The notes under the pieces: model-generated
The model's database searches: none
What the model saw: the letters and a program-made list of their open reading frames with translations, nothing else
Told to the model about the DNA's origin: nothing
In this document: one piece after another, positions 38,377 to 47,170 of the stretch
Position numbering within the stretch: position 1 is the stretch's first letter
Layout: each line of letters opens with the position of its first letter
NCBI GenBank assembly: GCA_963698995.1
Contig: CAVOTD010000079.1
Location: 1-64,000, forward strand
From: AP-15 sp963698995
Lineage (GTDB): Bacteria > Pseudomonadota > Alphaproteobacteria > ATCC43930 > CGMCC-115725
Reading direction: 5' to 3'
Length of the DNA: 64,000 bases
Made by a program: the position numbers and the translations under genes

Positions 38377-38600
38377 TCAGAATGGGCTGCCGGCGCAGCT
38401 CGTCAAATTCCAGCACGGTGCCGTCGGGATCGCGGAAATAGGCGCGAGAGTAGTTGAGCATGCCGCCTGCCGATCGTCGTCGAAGGTGAGATCGATGCCA
38501 TGGGCGCGCAAATCCCCAACGTGCAGCCGCGTAGCCGGCATGGTCCGCTTCCTCGCGATAGTAAGATGCGCGGTCCATAACTTCTGAAACACCGCGGACG
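38377..38600 (-). pseudogene. VOC-family (glyoxalase-like) C-terminal fragment
   Basis: One frame gives LRAHGIDLTFDDDRQ, and another gives MLNYSRAYFRDPDGTVLEFD. The latter is the typical metal-binding tail of VOC domain proteins (YFRDPDGxxxE). The N-terminal half of the fold is absent and the frames are broken. Confidence 0.6.
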
Positions 38601-38789
38601 CTTAGCCATTCCTCGGCTGTAGGCCATTCTCGCTCGCTTGTATCGGGTGGTCGACGACCGACCTCCCGATGCGGATCTTCACACCCCAAGTTACGCGACC
38701 TTACATAATCAGGCAGCCCGGCATGATCCCTGTCAATCGACGCGGAAACCCCCTCGCTTGCCCGCGAGCATTCCTGCTTGAGGCAATGC

Positions 38790-38814
38790 GGAACCCGACC
38801 GCCCCTGACTGTTT
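38790..38814 (+). promoter_or_regulatory. EcfG-like promoter for the LLM oxidoreductase
   Basis: GGAAC at 38790-38794, 16-base spacer, GTTT at 38811-38814, 38 bases upstream of the ATG at 38852. Confidence 0.5.
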
Positions 38815-38851
38815 ACTCGAGGGCATGAGAGCACAACGAAGGAATCGCAAC

Positions 38852-39808
38852 ATGGTCAAGCTCGGCTACAAGCTGATGGCAGAGGAGCACGGGCCGGCCG
38901 CCCTGGTCCGCAACACGGTCCGTGCCGAGCAGGCCGGGTTCGCCTTCGCGGCGATTTCCGACCATTTCTTTCCCTGGCTCGACGAACAGGGCCATTCGCC
39001 GTTCTCGTGGTCCGTGCTCGGGGCCGCCGCCCAAGCCACCCGGCAGATCCAGCTGATGACAGCGGTCAGCTGCCCGATCATGCGCTACCACCCGGCAATC
39101 GTCGCGCAAGCTGCGGCGACGGTGGCAGTGCTGAGCGAGAACCGGTTTATCCTCGGGCTCGGGGCCGGCGAACGGCTGAACGAGCACGTCATTGGCGAGG
39201 GCTGGCCGGGCATCGGCGAGCGGCACGAGCGCCTTTCCGAGGCCTACGACATCATCCGCGGGCTGCTCGAAGGCAGCATCAAGAACTACCGTGGCAAGTA
39301 CTTCATGCTGGACGACGCGAAGCTGTACGACCGCCCCGATCGCGCCCCCGCCATTATAGGCGCAGCCGGCGGACCGGAGGCCGCCCGCCTCGCGGGGCGC
39401 AAGGCCGACGGGATGATCACGACCATACTGCAGCCCGATCTCATTGAAGCCTTTCGCTCGGCCGGCGGCAAGGGTCCGCTATACGCCGAGGTGCCGATGT
39501 GCTACGCGGCGAGCGAGGATCGGGGGCGCGAGATCGCGCATCGCTATCATCGCTGGTCGCTGGCCGGCGGCCCGGTAATGCCGGAGCTGCCGGATACCGG
39601 CACTTTCGCGGCCGCGAGCAGCCATATTACCCCCGACGACGTTGCCAAAGAGGTCAGCCTAGGCCCCTCACCGGAGCCTCACCTGAAGGCGATCCGCGAG
39701 TATATCGAGGCCGGTTTCGACCACCTAATCCTGACGCAGATCGGACCCGAGCAGGACCCGTTCTTCGAGTTTTTCGAGCGCGAGCTGCGCCATGCTCTTT
39801 TGTCCTAA
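38852..39808 (+). CDS. F420-type LLM-class oxidoreductase
   Basis: A 318-residue TIM-barrel flavin/F420 oxidoreductase. MVKLGYKLMAEEHGP, FAAISDHFFPWLDEQGHSPF, LMTAVSCPIMRYHPAIVAQA, LGLGAGERLNEHVIGEGWPG, YRGKYFMLDDAKLYDRPDRA and PAIIGAAGGPEAARLAGRKA match the TIGR03557 group, related to F420-dependent glucose-6-phosphate dehydrogenases. The ATG at 38852 with GAAGG fits the family start; the frame is open from 38669 but a promoter lies inside that extension. Whether it uses F420 or FMN cannot be told. It is intact. Confidence 0.9.
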   Translation: MVKLGYKLMAEEHGPAALVRNTVRAEQAGFAFAAISDHFFPWLDEQGHSPFSWSVLGAAAQATRQIQLMTAVSCPIMRYHPAIVAQAAATVAVLSENRFILGLGAGERLNEHVIGEGWPGIGERHERLSEAYDIIRGLLEGSIKNYRGKYFMLDDAKLYDRPDRAPAIIGAAGGPEAARLAGRKADGMITTILQPDLIEAFRSAGGKGPLYAEVPMCYAASEDRGREIAHRYHRWSLAGGPVMPELPDTGTFAAASSHITPDDVAKEVSLGPSPEPHLKAIREYIEAGFDHLILTQIGPEQDPFFEFFERELRHALLS

Positions 39809-39967
39809 AGTCGGTTGTCAAACCAGCATGGGTCCCGGCGGTGCGGATCGGACCGGAATCGGCACAGGCGCAAGAAACCGATGCGAGCATCACAGCTCGT
39901 CCATTTGTCCGGGGAGCCGAGCCGCGGTGTCAGATCTTCAGGAAAAGACTCGGCGCCACAGGATAAG

Positions 39968-40360
39968 TCAGGATGAATAAGGCTGCCGGTCGCTTGGTGA
40001 AGCGCGCGACGGACCAACCATCTCGGATCCTTCCTCCTCCGATATCTCTGTTTGGGGATCGGCCGGAGCGGTGGGGCGCGTGGCACGGTGATGCTGACCT
40101 TCGTTAGCAGCGGTCATGACACGAAGATAATGCTCGGCATGCTGGTAAAGGTTCTCTGCGGCCACGCGATCGCCACTCGTAGACGCCTCTCGCGAGAGGG
40201 CAGTGTAACGTTCGAAGATCTGATGAGGGGTGCCTCGGATCTTGACGTTCGGTCCGGTACTATCGAAATTGTGACTTCGCTGCGGAATCTGTGGCCGATT
40301 ACCGTAAGGATTGTTACCGTTATTACGACCATGCGATCGGTTGTTTTGTCCTGTTCTTAT
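39968..40360 (-). CDS. DUF4167 protein, start codon apparently lost
   Basis: RTGQNNRSHGRNNGNNPYGN, RPQIPQRSHNFDSTGPNVKI, RGTPHQIFERYTALSREAST and RVAAENLYQHAEHYLRVM match the DUF4167 domain, a small basic alphaproteobacterial protein of unknown function. Relatives start with Met-Arg-Thr-Gly-Gln; here the codon is ATA (40360-40358), so the start is lost unless an unusual or upstream codon is used. The frame is open upstream to 40684 but that part has no similarity. It may be non-functional. Confidence 0.55.
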   Translation of the reverse strand: MRTGQNNRSHGRNNGNNPYGNRPQIPQRSHNFDSTGPNVKIRGTPHQIFERYTALSREASTSGDRVAAENLYQHAEHYLRVMTAANEGQHHRATRPTAPADPQTEISEEEGSEMVGPSRASPSDRQPYSS

Positions 40361-40617
40361 GAAACCTTTTGCGTTGATGATAGGTTGGATCGTTATCCAA
40401 CGAGAGCGTGTCGGAAACCTTCGCAGTCGGGCAGTGTCGCGCCGCTTTTCTGTGCGGCGCCAGCTCTTTCGCGTCGGTACGTAGATGGGGCCGTCCTCAT
40501 TTCCAACGGTTTTTTGATGCAATGCCCCGCAAATCCTGTGTTTCAGCATCCAATTGGGACCCCGCCCTCCAATGTAGGGTAAGGTTCTGGAACTCCGTGC
40601 AAAATAGGTGGCGTGAA

Positions 40618-40647
40618 GGGGTCCCGATCGGCGCTGATCGGGACCCC
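40618..40647. terminator. Perfect 12-bp stem hairpin
   Basis: GGGGTCCCGATC, loop GGCGCT, GATCGGGACCCC: a perfect 12-bp stem with a 6-base loop. No T-run follows on either strand. It sits between DUF4167 and a small remnant, so it may be a terminator or a repeat-type palindrome. Confidence 0.5.
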
Positions 40648-40689
40648 ACCCCTGGGCTGATTTTCCGTAAAATTTCAAAGTCATAGGGC

Positions 40690-40850
40690 CAATTTACGCG
40701 GGGTCCCGCTCGGGCGCCGATCTACAGCCGGCGAGCTTGTCGGGGTCGGACTTGGCTTTGCGGCCGCAATCCCAGCACCACGCGATCAGCCGGACACCGG
40801 CGGCAGCCGCGCCGCCAAGAGTTATCGGCGGGCCGGGCTCGGACTTCACA
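40690..40850 (-). pseudogene. Remnant of a small alphaproteobacterial hypothetical protein
   Basis: The frame reads PPITLGGAAAAGVRLIAWCW, DCGRKAKSDPDKLAGCRS, then a stop. The PITLGGxxAAGVR start followed by a CxxC-type motif resembles small zinc-ribbon-like proteins common in alphaproteobacteria; the rest is lost. Weak evidence. Confidence 0.3.
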
Positions 40851-41081
40851 CCGGCCGTCTCTTGGCGACTGCTTTTCGCGGCGGCATGATCGGTAAACGA
40901 CGGAAATGAACCTGGGTCGAGCGCGCCTCGTTGCTGCGCACCGAGCGATAGCTGACGGCGCCCAGCACCTGGTCAATGGTGGCGCCGTCGGCTCCAGAGC
41001 TTGCTTCACTTCAGTGTCTTACGAGGCAATACCCTACGCATCCCACTACATGGGATTAGATCGGACGAGTAGTCGGGTGGG

Positions 41082-41850
41082 ATGACGACACCCGCTCGCG
41101 CCCGCTACGGCGGGTATCGGTTCTCGGCCGAGATCATCGGCCATGCCGTGTGGCTGTACTTCCGCTTCCCACTCGGTCTACGATGGTGGAGGAATTGCTG
41201 GCCGCGCGTGGCATCATCGTTAGCCACGAAACCGTCCGACAATGGGCGCGCAAATTCGGCCAGCAGTTCGCCAATCAGATCCGTCGTCGCGTTCCGCGAG
41301 TGGGCGATAAGTGGCATCTCGACGAGGTTGTGCTCAAGATTGGCGGGGTGAATCACTGGTTATGGCGAGCTGCGGACCAGGCCGGCATCGTGCTCGACGT
41401 CCTGGTACAACGCCGCCGCGAACAAGCACGCCGCCAAACGGCTGTTGCGCAAGCTGCTGAAGAAGCAGATGCGGCCGCCGCGCGTCATGATCACCGACAA
41501 GCTCGCCAGCTACGGTGCGGCAAGAGGGAGGTCATGCCCAGGATTGAGCATCGCCAGCACAAGGGGCTGAACAACAGAGCAGAAAATTCGCACCAGCCGA
41601 CGCGCCGACGAGAGCGGCAAATGAAACAGTTCAAATCTGCCGGCCACGCGCAGCGCTTCCTTTCAGCCCACGATCAGATCAACAACCTATTCCATCTCCC
41701 GCGATCATGTCACTGCTGCCGAGCACAGAGCTTCCCAGAACCCAGAAATTTCAGGTCTGGGCCGAAATCCGCAGCATGGGTTGTCAATGAAATTCCTCAT
41801 GGACATTGCCAGTCGTCTGCCTCCCGTTACCCCGACCAGACAAGTTGACG
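41082..41850 (+). pseudogene. IS6-family transposase, frameshifted
   Basis: RYGGYRFSAEIIGHAVWLYF, then shifted: MVEELLAARGIIVSHETVRQ, RVGDKWHLDEVVLKIGGVNH (first Asp), RPPRVMITDKLASYGAA (second Asp), NRAENSHQPTRRRERQMKQF (Glu) and SAHDQINNLFHLPR. This is the complete IS6/IS26-type order with breaks near 41185, 41410 and 41515. No terminal repeats were identified. Inactive. Confidence 0.82.
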
Positions 41851-41884
41851 GTGCCATGTGAGGTCGGATCACATCCTGACGGCT

Positions 41885-42184
41885 TCATTCCCTGGCGAGC
41901 CGGCGCCTGTTAGCGCGCACTTTGCGTCGGTAGTGCGCCAGCGTCTTGGTCGCCGCGCCGTGAGCCGTGAGGCCAAGCCCGCCAGTCAGCGCCAGCGCCT
42001 GTAAAGCCAGGCCCGCCTCGAGCTTTTCGCCCACCATCCGCCGGGTCTCCGCCTCGGCAGCCACGCCGCCTAATGCAATCTTCAGTGTGCGTAGAGCGAT
42101 TACGGACGAAGCTTCGAGGCCCAGAGACCAGGCGTAAAAGCCGGCGCGGAACCATGGATTTCGCGGCATCATAGATCTCATCAC
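41885..42184 (-). CDS. Hypothetical protein coupled to cyclase
   Basis: A 99-residue protein: PRNPWFRAGFYAWSLGLEAS, SVIALRTLKIALGGVAAEAE, TRRMVGEKLEAGLALQALAL and a basic tail. It has amphipathic and hydrophobic helices and resembles small phasin-like or membrane-associated hypotheticals of alphaproteobacteria. It overlaps the cyclase stop (ATGA), so it is probably translated with it. Function unknown. Confidence 0.65.
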   Translation of the reverse strand: MMRSMMPRNPWFRAGFYAWSLGLEASSVIALRTLKIALGGVAAEAETRRMVGEKLEAGLALQALALTGGLGLTAHGAATKTLAHYRRKVRANRRRLARE

Positions 42185-43113
42185 AGGAGCTCAGTACTCC
42201 CGAGGCGGGCGCGGGCGAGCCCGGCAAAGTGGCCATACGGATGTTGCTCAAGATAGGCTTGAAGCTCATCGCGCCGATTGCTGTCCTTCACGGAATTCCA
42301 GAAAGCAAGATCGAGAGCTTCCGCGGCGACTTCCTCGGGTGTCGGCGTCGCGGGACTTGGAGATGGGAGCACAGCTGCATCAAGCCGTGTTCGGGCGAGG
42401 GAGGCAAAGGTACCCTCCGGATATTGCTCGAGGTAAGATTCCAGCTCGACAGGACTGCCGTCCTTGACGCTGTCCCAAAGCGCCAGCTCGAGAGTGACCT
42501 CGTTATCGGCTGACAGTTCGGGAATCGTCGCCGGAGCGGTCGGTTCGGGCATCTCAGGGGGTGGGATCTCCTGCTCGGACGCAGCGTCACCGATGCGGAG
42601 GCGAAACGCCCGGATCGGGTGCGTGATGTTCTTGACCAGCTGCTCGCCCAGGTCGTCGAAAACCATGCCGCCGCGATGGCGCAGGTGATCGTGCACACCC
42701 CGCGAAACACAGATTTCGCCACCCTTGACCAGTCCCTCGAGCCGAGCGGCGACATTTACGCCGTCGCCGAAAATATCCTCGTTTTTGACCATGACGTCGC
42801 CGACGTTGACGCCGATCCGGAAGCGCATCCGGCGTCCTTCCGGCTCGTCTTCGTTAGCTCTTAGGAGAGCCGCTTGGATCTCGATCGCACAGCGAACCGC
42901 GTCGAGCACGCTGGCGAATTCGGCGAGCACGCTATCGCCGGCGGTGTTCGCGATCCGGCCTCGATGTTGCCCGATGAGCTCGTCGACGACGGCCCGGCGG
43001 GCAGACAACGTGGCCATCGTCGCCTCTTCGTCGCCGTGCATCAGGCGGCTGTAGCCCTCGACATCGGCGGCAAGGATTGCCGCAAGGCGTCTCTCGAGCG
43101 GCGGAGCCTCCAT
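42181..43113 (-). CDS. Class III adenylate/guanylate cyclase
   Basis: A 310-residue protein. The catalytic domain has ERRLAAILAADVEGYSRLMH (first metal Asp), GRIANTAGDSVLAEFASVLD (second Asp), MRFRIGVNVGDVMVKNEDIF and GDGVNVAARLEGLVKGGEIC. A C-terminal extension carries two 34-residue repeats, LALWDSVKDGSPVELESYLE and LAFWNSVKDSNRRDELQAYL, which resemble short repeats found beside caspase-like and cyclase domains. No membrane segments. It would make a cyclic nucleotide from ATP or GTP. Two decayed partial copies exist (11665 and 52744). Confidence 0.88.
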   Translation of the reverse strand: MEAPPLERRLAAILAADVEGYSRLMHGDEEATMATLSARRAVVDELIGQHRGRIANTAGDSVLAEFASVLDAVRCAIEIQAALLRANEDEPEGRRMRFRIGVNVGDVMVKNEDIFGDGVNVAARLEGLVKGGEICVSRGVHDHLRHRGGMVFDDLGEQLVKNITHPIRAFRLRIGDAASEQEIPPPEMPEPTAPATIPELSADNEVTLELALWDSVKDGSPVELESYLEQYPEGTFASLARTRLDAAVLPSPSPATPTPEEVAAEALDLAFWNSVKDSNRRDELQAYLEQHPYGHFAGLARARLGSTELL

Positions 43114-43123
43114 CTGAATAGCC

Positions 43124-44272
43124 CTACCCTTCCATAAAATGACCGAATGCCATCAGTGGGCGGATACGGTCACAGATAATTTTGGTGATCGCGAGCATTG
43201 GTGTCGAGAGCACCGCGCCGGGCACGCCCCACATCCAGTACCAGAAGACCAACGAAAGAATGACCAGCACCGGGTTGATCGTAAAACGTCGGGCGAGCAG
43301 CATCGGCGTTACCGTCTCGCCTTCGACAAGATGAATGAGCAGATAAAGCCCAGCCGGCAGAAATGCCGCCCACAGCGAGTCGATCGACAACAGGCCGGCG
43401 AGCAGGAAGACCACGACGCCGATCATCGGTCCGAGGATCGGAATATAATTGAGCAGAAAGGCAACCGTTCCCCACAGCACCGGATCGCCCACTCCGCAGA
43501 GCGCCATGACCGTGCCAGTGGCCACACCCACAGCCAGGTTCATGATTGTGATCGTAAAGAGGTAGGCCGATACGTCGCTCTCGATCTGCTGTGAGATGTC
43601 TACCGCCTGTCGCTTGTCTTTGAACCGCGGTAGGATCTCGACGAGGCGCCTGAGGAAGGTGTCGCCGCTGACCAGCAGGAAAAAAAGCACAAGCACTGTC
43701 TCGAGGAGCCCGCTAGCGAACGAGCGAGTGCCGCTCAGGAGCCGGTCGGAAAGTCCCGATCCCTGCACTGCTACAGGCACGGCTTTGGCTTCGCCCCCAA
43801 GCGTCAGACCCTGGGCCTGATCGGCAAATTTCTGGAAGGCAGCAATCGGCCGGCTCAGAAAGCTGAGGCGCTCCTCCAATTTGGGGATCCCAGTGGGTAA
43901 TTTCTGCGCCCAGCTGGTAGCCGGGCCCGACAGCGCCGTCCCCAACCCGCCAAGCGTGCCGAACAGCACCAGGATGAGGAGAATGGCGGCAATCCCGCGT
44001 GGCAAACGGACCCGCTCGAGCACCCGGGTTGCCGGCTGCAGCACCAGGCTGAGCACGAAGGCGAGCACGATCGGCAGGACGATCTCGGCTGCCACATAGC
44101 AGGCGGCAAGCATCGCGAGAAGAAAAAGGCCGCCCAGAAACACCGTATTGATATCCGATGGTATGGGCAGATCGTCTTCTTCAGCGGCCGCAGCAGCAGG
44201 CGGGGTGGCGGCCAAGGGAGGATCAGCTGCCTTTCGGCTCGCAAGCAATTTGAGTTTAGCTATCGCCGCCAT
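43124..44272 (-). CDS. AI-2E family transporter (TqsA/PerM-like permease)
   Basis: A 382-residue inner-membrane protein with about eight transmembrane segments. After a soluble N-terminus (SDINTVFLGGLFLLAMLAAC) come LQPATRVLERVRLPRGIAAI, a long periplasmic or cytoplasmic loop, VLFFLLVSGDTFLRRLVEIL, NLAVGVATGTVMALCGVGDP and the conserved FLLNYIPILGPMIGVVVFLL and ETVTPMLLARRFTINPVLVI. This is the signature of the AI-2E/UPF0118 family; substrates are mostly unknown. The ATG at 44272 is preferred over the longer open frame to 44476. Confidence 0.88.
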   Translation of the reverse strand: MAAIAKLKLLASRKAADPPLAATPPAAAAAEEDDLPIPSDINTVFLGGLFLLAMLAACYVAAEIVLPIVLAFVLSLVLQPATRVLERVRLPRGIAAILLILVLFGTLGGLGTALSGPATSWAQKLPTGIPKLEERLSFLSRPIAAFQKFADQAQGLTLGGEAKAVPVAVQGSGLSDRLLSGTRSFASGLLETVLVLFFLLVSGDTFLRRLVEILPRFKDKRQAVDISQQIESDVSAYLFTITIMNLAVGVATGTVMALCGVGDPVLWGTVAFLLNYIPILGPMIGVVVFLLAGLLSIDSLWAAFLPAGLYLLIHLVEGETVTPMLLARRFTINPVLVILSLVFWYWMWGVPGAVLSTPMLAITKIICDRIRPLMAFGHFMEG

Positions 44273-44408
44273 TGAGATCTCGTGGAGACAGGTGACGCAG
44301 GAACCGGGCCCGAGAAGCCAGGCCCAGGGCAAATCCTCTCTTCCGCACAGGCTCGCGCCGACGATTGGTGGAATAAGCTCACTGGCCGGTGCTGCAGTGT
44401 GACGCCGA

Positions 44409-44928
44409 TCAGGCCGCCTGCGGCAGAGCGGTCGTGGAAGGCCGTTTCTCCATATCCAAAAACTTGCGAGGAGCATCCCGCCCCCGGGACAGGCGTGAGC
44501 GGCCCGTGCCGATCGGAAGGCCTAGAATTCCAGCGGTATCCTCGTAAGACATGCCTTCCAGGCCCACGAGCAGGATCACCTGCCGCTGTTCGAGTGGAAG
44601 CTGGGCTAGCGCGCGTTCCAGCTCAAACATCTTGCGCGTAGCCGCCGGATCAGTCGTGGCCCGCAGAGTCGCGGAGACCCGCTCTATATCGACGGCTGCG
44701 GCTTCCCGGATAACTCGCCGGATATTATTTACGTTCTGATTGTGCATGATCGTGAAGAGCCAAGCCCTGAGATTAGTGCCGGGTTGCCAGAATTCTTCCT
44801 TGCTAAGCGCGCGGCCGAGCGAGTCTCTGCACCAGATCGTCTGCCCGTTCGCGATTGCGGGTGAGCGCCCGCGCATAACGTCTCAACCGCGGGATCTGCT
44901 GTTCGATGAGTCGATGAAATTCGGACAA
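44409..44928 (-). pseudogene. ECF RNA polymerase sigma factor (paralogue 3), frameshifted
   Basis: From TTG 44928 (AGGAG upstream): SEFHRLIEQQIPRLRRYARA, LTRNRERADDLVQ, then a frameshift near 44822, and DSLGRALSKEEFWQPGTNLR, AWLFTIMHNQNVNNIRRVIR, QRQVILLVGLEGMSYEDTAG and IGTGRSRLSRGRDAPRKFLD. The region 4 motif GTVRSRLSRGRD has Val changed to Gly and Met changed to Pro, unlike both intact paralogues. Inactive or impaired. Confidence 0.82.
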
Positions 44929-45033
44929 TTTGCTCTCTCCTAGCGCGCCCAAGTCACGAGCCCAAGTTACGATGCCTGAGGAAAAAGAGCTTATAGGAAT
45001 TATGTAAACCGCTGATGTGCAACAGCGTATAAC

Positions 45034-45052
45034 TATGTAAATAATTGTAATG
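45034..45052 (-). promoter_or_regulatory. Element shared by three ECF sigma genes (copy 3)
   Basis: Plus-strand TATGTAAATAATTGTAATG, 106 bases upstream of the sigma start; 14 of 19 positions match copy 2. Confidence 0.45.
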
Positions 45053-45268
45053 GCCTTCAGCAGCACGCCCGCCCGTCAAAATTTGGGCACTCAGACCGAT
45101 TCGTTCCTTCATCAACCTTCTGCAGCTGCTGCGGTGAAACTGCTTGATTGGCACCGTCACCATCCAGGATTGGGCAGATGTCCTAATCCAGCTTGCTGGA
45201 AAAGAGCCATGTTTCAATGGTAGGGGCCGCTGTGCGGTCATCCACCTCGACTGCACAGCGGCAACGTT

Positions 45269-46208
45269 CTAAGCAGTTACGCGACTGCCGACCTGTAGCC
45301 GTCTCTGGACGGCTAACGCCCCGCCAATGGCGGCGAACAGGGCGCCGAGCAGCAGGTTGCCAAAGGCTGCAAACGATGTCTTGGAAGCCGCTGCGGCACT
45401 CGCGTCCGCGGCATCCTTGGCAGTCTGCACGGTCTGGTCCCGTGTCTGCTTCAGTTTCGCCTCGGCAGCATCGAACCGCTTGACGGCGTCGTCGTGGCTG
45501 ATTTGCATTTGGGCGGCCATGATGTTGATGATGCGCTCCTTGGCCGCGGGAGCCTCGGCGCCGCCTTTAACGTAGGTGGCGAGGTTGCTCGCAATCTCCT
45601 TCTGGGCATCCTGCGAGGTCATGTTCGCCGGATCGGGATTGGTCGGCTGGAGATATGCCAGCGCTTGCTGCTGCAACATCTCCGGAGAGTTCTCCGGCGG
45701 CCTCTGCGATCGGCTTGGCGGCCTCTTTGACGCCGCTACCCGCAGTTGAGGCGATCCCGCCGAGCGCGGAGAAACCACCGCCGATAATCCCCCCAATGGC
45801 GGAGGTCAGCAGATAGATGGTCAGCAGCGCTGCTATGCCCCATGTGATCAGCCCGTGCAGCACGCCATCGAAGCGTATCTCGATCCCCGCCAGCCAGGCG
45901 GCAAGGTAACCCCCCAGCCCGAGGGCGACGCAGCTGCTGACGACCCACCACACTCCGGCGCCGATACCTAGGCTGCTCGCCGTCGGTGTCGAACCGAGAT
46001 TGGTGTTCACGGTCCCGAGGCCGATGCCCGCTCCCAATAGGCTGAGCAACAGCTGAACCGCGACCACCAGGGTGGCCCCGCCGAAAATCGCGGCCCACGA
46101 GATCCGTTGGTAGGTATGCGTGAGATCTCTACCCGAAGTGGTTGTCGTGTCAAAGACGCCCGCTCGCCGAAGCGGTGGGGTATCATATGTGTGTACTTTA
46201 CTGGACAT
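45269..46208 (-). pseudogene. PhnA-like multi-pass membrane protein, one frameshift
   Basis: From ATG 46208: TYQRISWAAIFGGATLVVAV, QLLLSLLGAGIGLGTVNTNL, VWWVVSSCVALGLGGYLAAW and ALLTIYLLTSAIGGIIGGGF. A single indel at about 45700 shifts into SPEMLQQQALAYLQPTNPDP, MTSQDAQKEIASNLATYVKG, IINIMAAQMQISHDDAVKRF, DAAEAKLKQTRDQTVQTAKD and a final membrane helix (FAAFGNLLLGALFAAIGGAL). The family is often labelled PhnA-like; function unknown. A fragment of a paralogue is at 8556. Confidence 0.78.
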
Positions 46209-46261
46209 TGGTTCCTCACTTCACCCGGGGTGCGCTGCACCCCGGGCACATTGCATACCGA

Positions 46262-47110
46262 TCAGATCTTCGGGCGCGTCGTTGTTGTACTTGGCATCGG
46301 GGGTGCGCCACCTGTGCTGCGGCTGGTCGAGTCGTCCTCGCGCTCGATTTCGACATCCTGACGGCGCACCGTGTCGCGCACTGTTTCGACGCGATCCGTC
46401 GCTTCCTTATGAACGACGACCTCCTCCTTCACTCGCGCGGTCTTGCCGACCACCGCCTCCTCGTCGGTCTCCGCCACCTCGATGGTGCGGTCGGTGAAGT
46501 CGGCATCGTCGACCCTGGTACCGGCCGAAGCGGGGCGCCGGTCGATCGAGACGCGCTCGGAATGCAATGTTACATTCTCCTCCACTGGCGTCTCGACGAC
46601 GAAGCGACGGATGTGGGTCGTGCCGCGGTTTACCAGCCGCTTGCCGACTGTCAGCTGCTCCTCGGAAAGCGCGATGACTTCCGCGCCGTCGTTGCGAAGG
46701 GCAGTATCAGGCGACCCGTGCACGCCCGCCACTGCGGCGGGGGTGCGGTTCGCGCCAAGACCTAGCGAGGCGGCACGCTCGTCGATGTCGATCGGCTGAT
46801 GCCGCTCCAGGATCCTGGTAACGCCATCGACGTGCTCGTCGGGAACCCTGACAGTCACCACCGACGAGCCGCTTTCGAGACTGCGGTCGTACACGGCCGT
46901 ATCGTGGTCCGGCTCGCCGCCAAAGAGGCTGCTCCAAAAGCCCTGCCCTCCAGCCGAGCTGGAGCCGGAAACGGCGGAGCCCGACACCGGCTCGGTTCCG
47001 GCATGTCGGCTTATGGCCTCTGGCGGCACGTGTGCCGCTTGCAGATCTCGCACGGCGGCGGCGGCGTGAGCTTCTGTGTCGTACACAGCAACGATGATCT
47101 CTTCATTCAT
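46262..47110 (-). CDS. YsnF/AvaK-type DUF2382 stress protein
   Basis: A 282-residue protein. The N-terminus IIVAVYDTEAHAAAAVRDLQ is a GSP17M-like domain like that at 35775, followed by a Gly/Ser linker, SVVTVRVPDEHVDGVTRILE, then DUF2382: VIALSEEQLTVGKRLVNRGT, VVETPVEENVTLHSERVSID and VAETDEEAVVGKTARVKEEV. DUF2382 proteins are general-stress associated; the mechanism is unknown. It lies 60 bases downstream of another DUF2382 gene, with which it is probably co-transcribed. Confidence 0.88.
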   Translation of the reverse strand: MNEEIIVAVYDTEAHAAAAVRDLQAAHVPPEAISRHAGTEPVSGSAVSGSSSAGGQGFWSSLFGGEPDHDTAVYDRSLESGSSVVTVRVPDEHVDGVTRILERHQPIDIDERAASLGLGANRTPAAVAGVHGSPDTALRNDGAEVIALSEEQLTVGKRLVNRGTTHIRRFVVETPVEENVTLHSERVSIDRRPASAGTRVDDADFTDRTIEVAETDEEAVVGKTARVKEEVVVHKEATDRVETVRDTVRRQDVEIEREDDSTSRSTGGAPPMPSTTTTRPKI

Positions 47111-47170
47111 GCGTCTGACCTTTGGGTTGGTGTTGTTTAATTCAGTTGATAGTGAGGGATGCTATTGGGA

